Below, in pieces: positions 60,156 to 64,000 of a stretch of 64,000 nucleotides of DNA. Numbering within the stretch: the first letter of the stretch is position 1; every line of letters begins with the position of its first letter. The position numbers and the translations under genes were made by a program. Below the pieces are notes generated by a model. That model was not told the DNA's origin. It made no database searches and saw only the letters and a list, made by a program, of their open reading frames with translations. Source of the DNA: Glandiceps talaboti (lineage: Eukaryota > Hemichordata > Enteropneusta > Spengelidae); NCBI RefSeq assembly GCF_964340395.1, contig NC_135558.1, positions 5,859,001-5,923,000 on the forward strand. The letters are read 5' to 3'.

Positions 60156-61635
60156 AGGGAGGGGTTGTAGTCCTTTGCAGTTTGTTTCATAAATATGTTG
60201 CCCGGCTAGCATACAAGTATTATAGAGTAACCTGCTTCATTGTCTCAGTTTGATTGATTTCCATTTACACATCAGATGGTAAAAGCTGAGGAGATAGTAC
60301 TTGAGTTCTTGTCAAGTCCAGTAAAGTTTCAGGGTCAAATTCAGCAATTTCAGGACACCATCTTGACTTTTACACCTACAGTGAATCAAACTGCTATAGC
60401 TACCTAAAATTTGCCTATCATTATATACCCATCATCATTTGCATATGATTAGCATGTAATTTGCATATGCTAACTATTTGCATATAAACATTGCTAGCTT
60501 TATGACATCTTTGTCCTGAATAAACAAGATTCCCACAGAATCTAACAAGTAAAATTGTAGGATTTAGAAAGGGAAGTTGTTGGTATATTATAAAATAAAA
60601 AGATCAAAAAAGATGTTAAAATGGGAACATTCTATTTTTCTTGAGTAGCGATATTTTATTGTATATAATTTGTTGGTCGATAGTTTCAGTGTCTTGCCCC
60701 AGTATAATATTGATGTGCAACTTTTTATGCATTATGACAAACTGCACATGTTTGGACTAGAAATAGAATGAATTGTTGAAATCAGATATTATCGATACTT
60801 TTTGGCGCAATTGTAGGCTTTGAAATTGTTCAAATTTTTTTTATTCAGGTGGTAGCTTGAAAAAAAAACACTTTGTCAATGAATTTGATGAATTTATTTA
60901 TGTAAACTTGGATGTATCCAAAATTTACTAGATGGGATCAGGAAGATTATGTACTTAAATTTGTATGGTGGAAGGGTCTTACAATTTACATAAACACTAT
61001 ATTTATCTTTGGGGTTTTTTTTCCCTGGTTTAGTTGGTCTTATTTTTGTTGACTTCACTGGGTTATGGTTACGCTGTCATTACTTTCATTGTAATGAAAA
61101 CTGAAATTAGGTGTCCAAAATCTTATTTGCACAAACGTCTAGACAACATCTGACAAGTGCTTTTAATATGACCTTTGACTTCTATAATACAGAGCCCTCT
61201 TGTGTTGGAAATATGGCCATGTTACCATAGCAACTGAGGCTGATATATAATATTTCTTCAGTCTTTGTACATGAATTTTTATGTAATCATGGTAGTAATT
61301 TGGTGCAAAATTGCACTGATATGTGTATATTTGCTAATATATCGTAAATATGGTATTTTTATTTAGCTTTCAATTTCATGTTGTGCTATTGAGATGCTTT
61401 CGAAAACCACTTTGATTTTATTTCTTCAGATGTAAATTTCATATTTTTGTTCAACAGAGATCTTTTTGTGATTATTGAGAATAATCAATCATATTGATTT
61501 TGAAGTGTTTCTTGTTTTAAAAAAATCAATATTTCATATGTATGGGTGTGTTCATAAAGGAAAGTATAGATATAAGCATTGATACATGCATGTCAATGTA
61601 TAAAATATGCACATTGGCAAATATGAGAGATAGGT

Positions 61636-61850
61636 GTCTTGTTCTAGTACCAGCCAATTACAGAATGTCTTGTTCTAGTACCAGCCAATTACAGAATGTC
61701 TTGTTCTAGCACAGCCAATGGTAGACTGTCTTGTTGTAGTACCAGCCAATGGTAGACTGTCATGTTGTAGTACCAGCCAATGACAGACTGTCTTGTTGTA
61801 GTACGAACCAATAGTAGACTGTCTTGTTATAGTACATCCACGGGTAGAAG
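61636..61850. repeat. 31-bp tandem repeat, seven copies
   Basis: Unit GTCTTGTTCTAGTACCAGCC, AATTACAGAAT; the first two copies are identical and the copies decay to the right. Confidence 0.93.
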
Positions 61851-61976
61851 TGGCAATGTTGTAAGCAGATGAAAACTGAAAGATAGAAAGCCATGGAAAT
61901 CCATTTCGGTGACCCTACTCCAGACAACAACTCACAAATAGAGCTTTAAAAACTCTGTTTTAATCTGAGATTGAGA

Positions 61977-62076
61977 TGTCATGGGTAAGTAAACAGTGTT
62001 TGGAGCTTACCCAAACAAAAATCATGTTGGTCTAACTATGGAGCTCCTGTTATTGTTTCCTTACCCATGATGCTTT
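61977..62076. repeat. Imperfect inverted repeat
   Basis: GTCATGGGTAAGTAAACA and TGTTTCCTTACCCATGA pair, with GGAGC/GCTCC farther in; loop about 35 bases. May be a small foldback element. Confidence 0.55.
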
Positions 62077-62321
62077 GCTTCAAGTGTACAGCTGATCTCT
62101 TCTATGGCAGATTTGCCAATTTTTGTAAGTCTATTTTAGAGAGGTCACATGCTCCAGGGTCGTTGAAAAAGACTTTTCACAGCTTATGTATGTGCAATTC
62201 CTTTCTGTGTCAACTTAGTCATTCCTTCATGTCGCTATTACCAATATTTGTGTTTAATAACTAGAGGGCTTCAGGACTGGGGACCATTTCAACAGGTTCC
62301 ATTATATGGTCTAGACTGTAA

Positions 62322-62470
62322 GATATCTCATATCTTGCCACCTTCATTTACCATCTCTGTTAGTGGTGACTGACAGGGCAGCACAATAGGTCATATCGTG
62401 CCACCTCTATTTACAGTCTCTGTGAGTGGTGACCGATATGACTGGTGACTGACAGGGCAGCATAATATGT
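62322..62470. repeat. Direct repeat, two diverged copies of about 70 bp
   Basis: TCATATC(T)TGCCACCT, TTTAC(C)A(T)TCTCTGT and GTGGTGACTGACAGGGCAGC occur twice with indels. Confidence 0.8.
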
Positions 62471-62479
62471 CATATCTTA

Positions 62480-64000
62480 TAGACTATATGAACATGAGAA
62501 AACAATTGCCTTTCCAGAAGATCAACATTTTGAAATAAAAAAATATTGGTCTGATCACCGTCGTGGTACAAGTTAGTCATTCTCATCCAAACAAGTGAAC
62601 CCTCAAAAGCTACAAGCAGACTTTGTACGTAAGGACAGTCATACTTAATTCTGTGTTTCTTATCATAACTCCTTAAAAAAGATGGGTTGTTCAGTTGGGT
62701 AATAATAATTAAAAAGTATGTATGTATACATCGTGGTGATACTTCCATTTCACAATCATACTTTAATAATAGTCTGAATGACTTAGAAATGACAATTAAA
62801 AGGGAAACTGTTTTAAGTCCAACAATAAATGATATTGTTCAGATACATGCTTGTGGGGTCGTCATCATACCATCAATGATTTGGTTTGCTAGTCGTGCTG
62901 TAGCTGTCAGTTTTTACTAATATTTTACCAGATTTAAGAAAAGAGAGGGTCAGTCATGTCATGAGAAACACAGAATTAAGTACTGCCTGCCTTTACTTAT
63001 TTTAATGAGGACAGTGACTTGTATGTAGTGGACCCCTTACACAACCTCAAACTAATCCAGATCAAAAAGTAGCTTTGGAAGTAATTCAGTGGCTAGTATT
63101 ATACAGTTAATGTTCTTTGCAATTAATCCTAGAGATCAGAGTTATTTATTCTATCGAGTTAATCTATTGAGACCATACGCAACAACTTGGAATATGACTT
63201 TTCATTTTCTTTCCTTTTTTCCAAATGTAGATCTTGGTCACCACTTTAGTAGTTTCTTATTCTAGTCCTTGTACTCACTGTTTTCCTGAATAGTTGGTAG
63301 AATCCTATTGTATTGTATTCCCTGTTGGACCAATCCACTTTTACATGGGTTGGTACTGTTCTACTCTAACCTGTACACCCCTTTGTTCCATAAGAGTTGG
63401 TAGAATCCTGTCTATTCGTTGCTGGATTAATCCACTCTTTTCAGGATAAAGGGGGTGATATTTTAGGAATAGAGTATAGTTTTCTTTAAAATTTATCCGG
63501 TAATATCATCTATATTATGTATACTATACTATGATACCTCATCTAGGGCCTGAATCACAGTTCCTGAGATTGATTGTTTGAAAAGAGTAACTGTGAGGAA
63601 CTGGCAACTGAGCTTATATCATTGTTGTATTTATTGTCTGTTGTGTTGATGTCAACGTTTTTTAACAGCGCCCTCTAGCAGTGGTGTTTTCTTGAGAGAC
63701 GACAAAACTCAAGTAAAAAAAAATACCAGTATAAAATTTGTGTTATCAATATGTGCATTGTATATAGGGTGAGGTGAAAAAAATACAAACCCAAAGCTGT
63801 TCCAAGTGTTTAAAAGAAATAAATGAATATTTGTCTCCATTTAACTTCAGTATTTCACACCATGTAACAGAGTAGGATACCATCGAAAGTTATTAATGAA
63901 AAGAAAAAGCTGATGTGATATGTTTGAGAAAAAAGTCACACACATTGTGTAATTGGTATACCAACTTACTGTTACCTCTAGGGGGTGCTGTTTACTCTAA
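62480..64000. other. Downstream intergenic DNA
   Basis: No supported gene. CTCF-like boxes occur at 63668-63684 and 63975-63990. Confidence 0.6.
63290..63445. repeat. Direct repeat, two diverged copies
   Basis: AGTTGGTAGAATCCT followed by GTTG(G)A-CCAATCCACTTTT-type sequence occurs at about 63292 and again at about 63393. Confidence 0.75.

Larger units (their letters stand above)
59235..61630 (+). other. 3' UTR and downstream DNA of the phostensin-like gene
   Basis: No coding sequence recognised. AT- and T-rich, with a GGGGT repeat at 60115-60155. Confidence 0.65.

Overview
The window is animal nuclear DNA: AT-rich, with GT-AG introns, long introns, many microsatellites and minisatellites, and short palindromic DNA elements. 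All four protein genes are metazoan. The base composition, poly-C/poly-G tracts and scattered ACATGT-rich stretches suggest a non-vertebrate, probably marine bilaterian (lophotrochozoan or invertebrate deuterostome). I cannot place it further from sequence alone.

Layout. (1) 1-4271, plus strand: the last six exons of an ASPM orthologue (IQ-repeat tail plus the conserved C-terminal domain); the 5' part lies outside the window. (2) About 6130-12631, plus strand: a complete RAB14 orthologue, 215 codons in six coding exons, probably with one upstream non-coding exon. (3) 21483-30612, minus strand: a complete five-exon tektin-like gene, best match TEKTL1 (CCDC105), 449 codons, all introns phase 0. 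(4) 31441-59234, plus strand: a three-exon gene of the phostensin/taperin family (protein phosphatase 1 regulators), 981 codons, with a 24-kb first intron. The rest (59235-64000) is its 3' UTR and downstream DNA. I see no rRNA, tRNA, CRISPR array or transposase reading frame.

Arrangement. ASPM and RAB14 are in tandem. RAB14 and the tektin-like gene converge across about 8.9 kb that contains a palindromic element. The tektin-like and phostensin-like genes are head to head about 0.83 kb apart, so the gap is a candidate bidirectional promoter. It holds an exact RFX X-box on the tektin-like side, which fits a ciliary gene, and a TCTCGCGAGA box plus a TGACGTCA (CRE) box on the phostensin-like side.

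Non-coding DNA. The 24-kb intron holds a roughly 34-copy 45/48-bp minisatellite and an inverted copy of the same repeat about 4 kb away. It also holds a 9-copy 63/65-bp minisatellite, complementary tetranucleotide tracts, and at least five inverted-repeat elements. One of these is flanked by a 7-9 bp target-site duplication, a second is its relative, and a smaller foldback element is nested inside that relative. I found no convincing new gene system. The best leads are the X-box/bidirectional promoter, the palindromic element family, the inverted satellites, and a GC-richer open island at about 27.8-28.1 kb that I could not identify.
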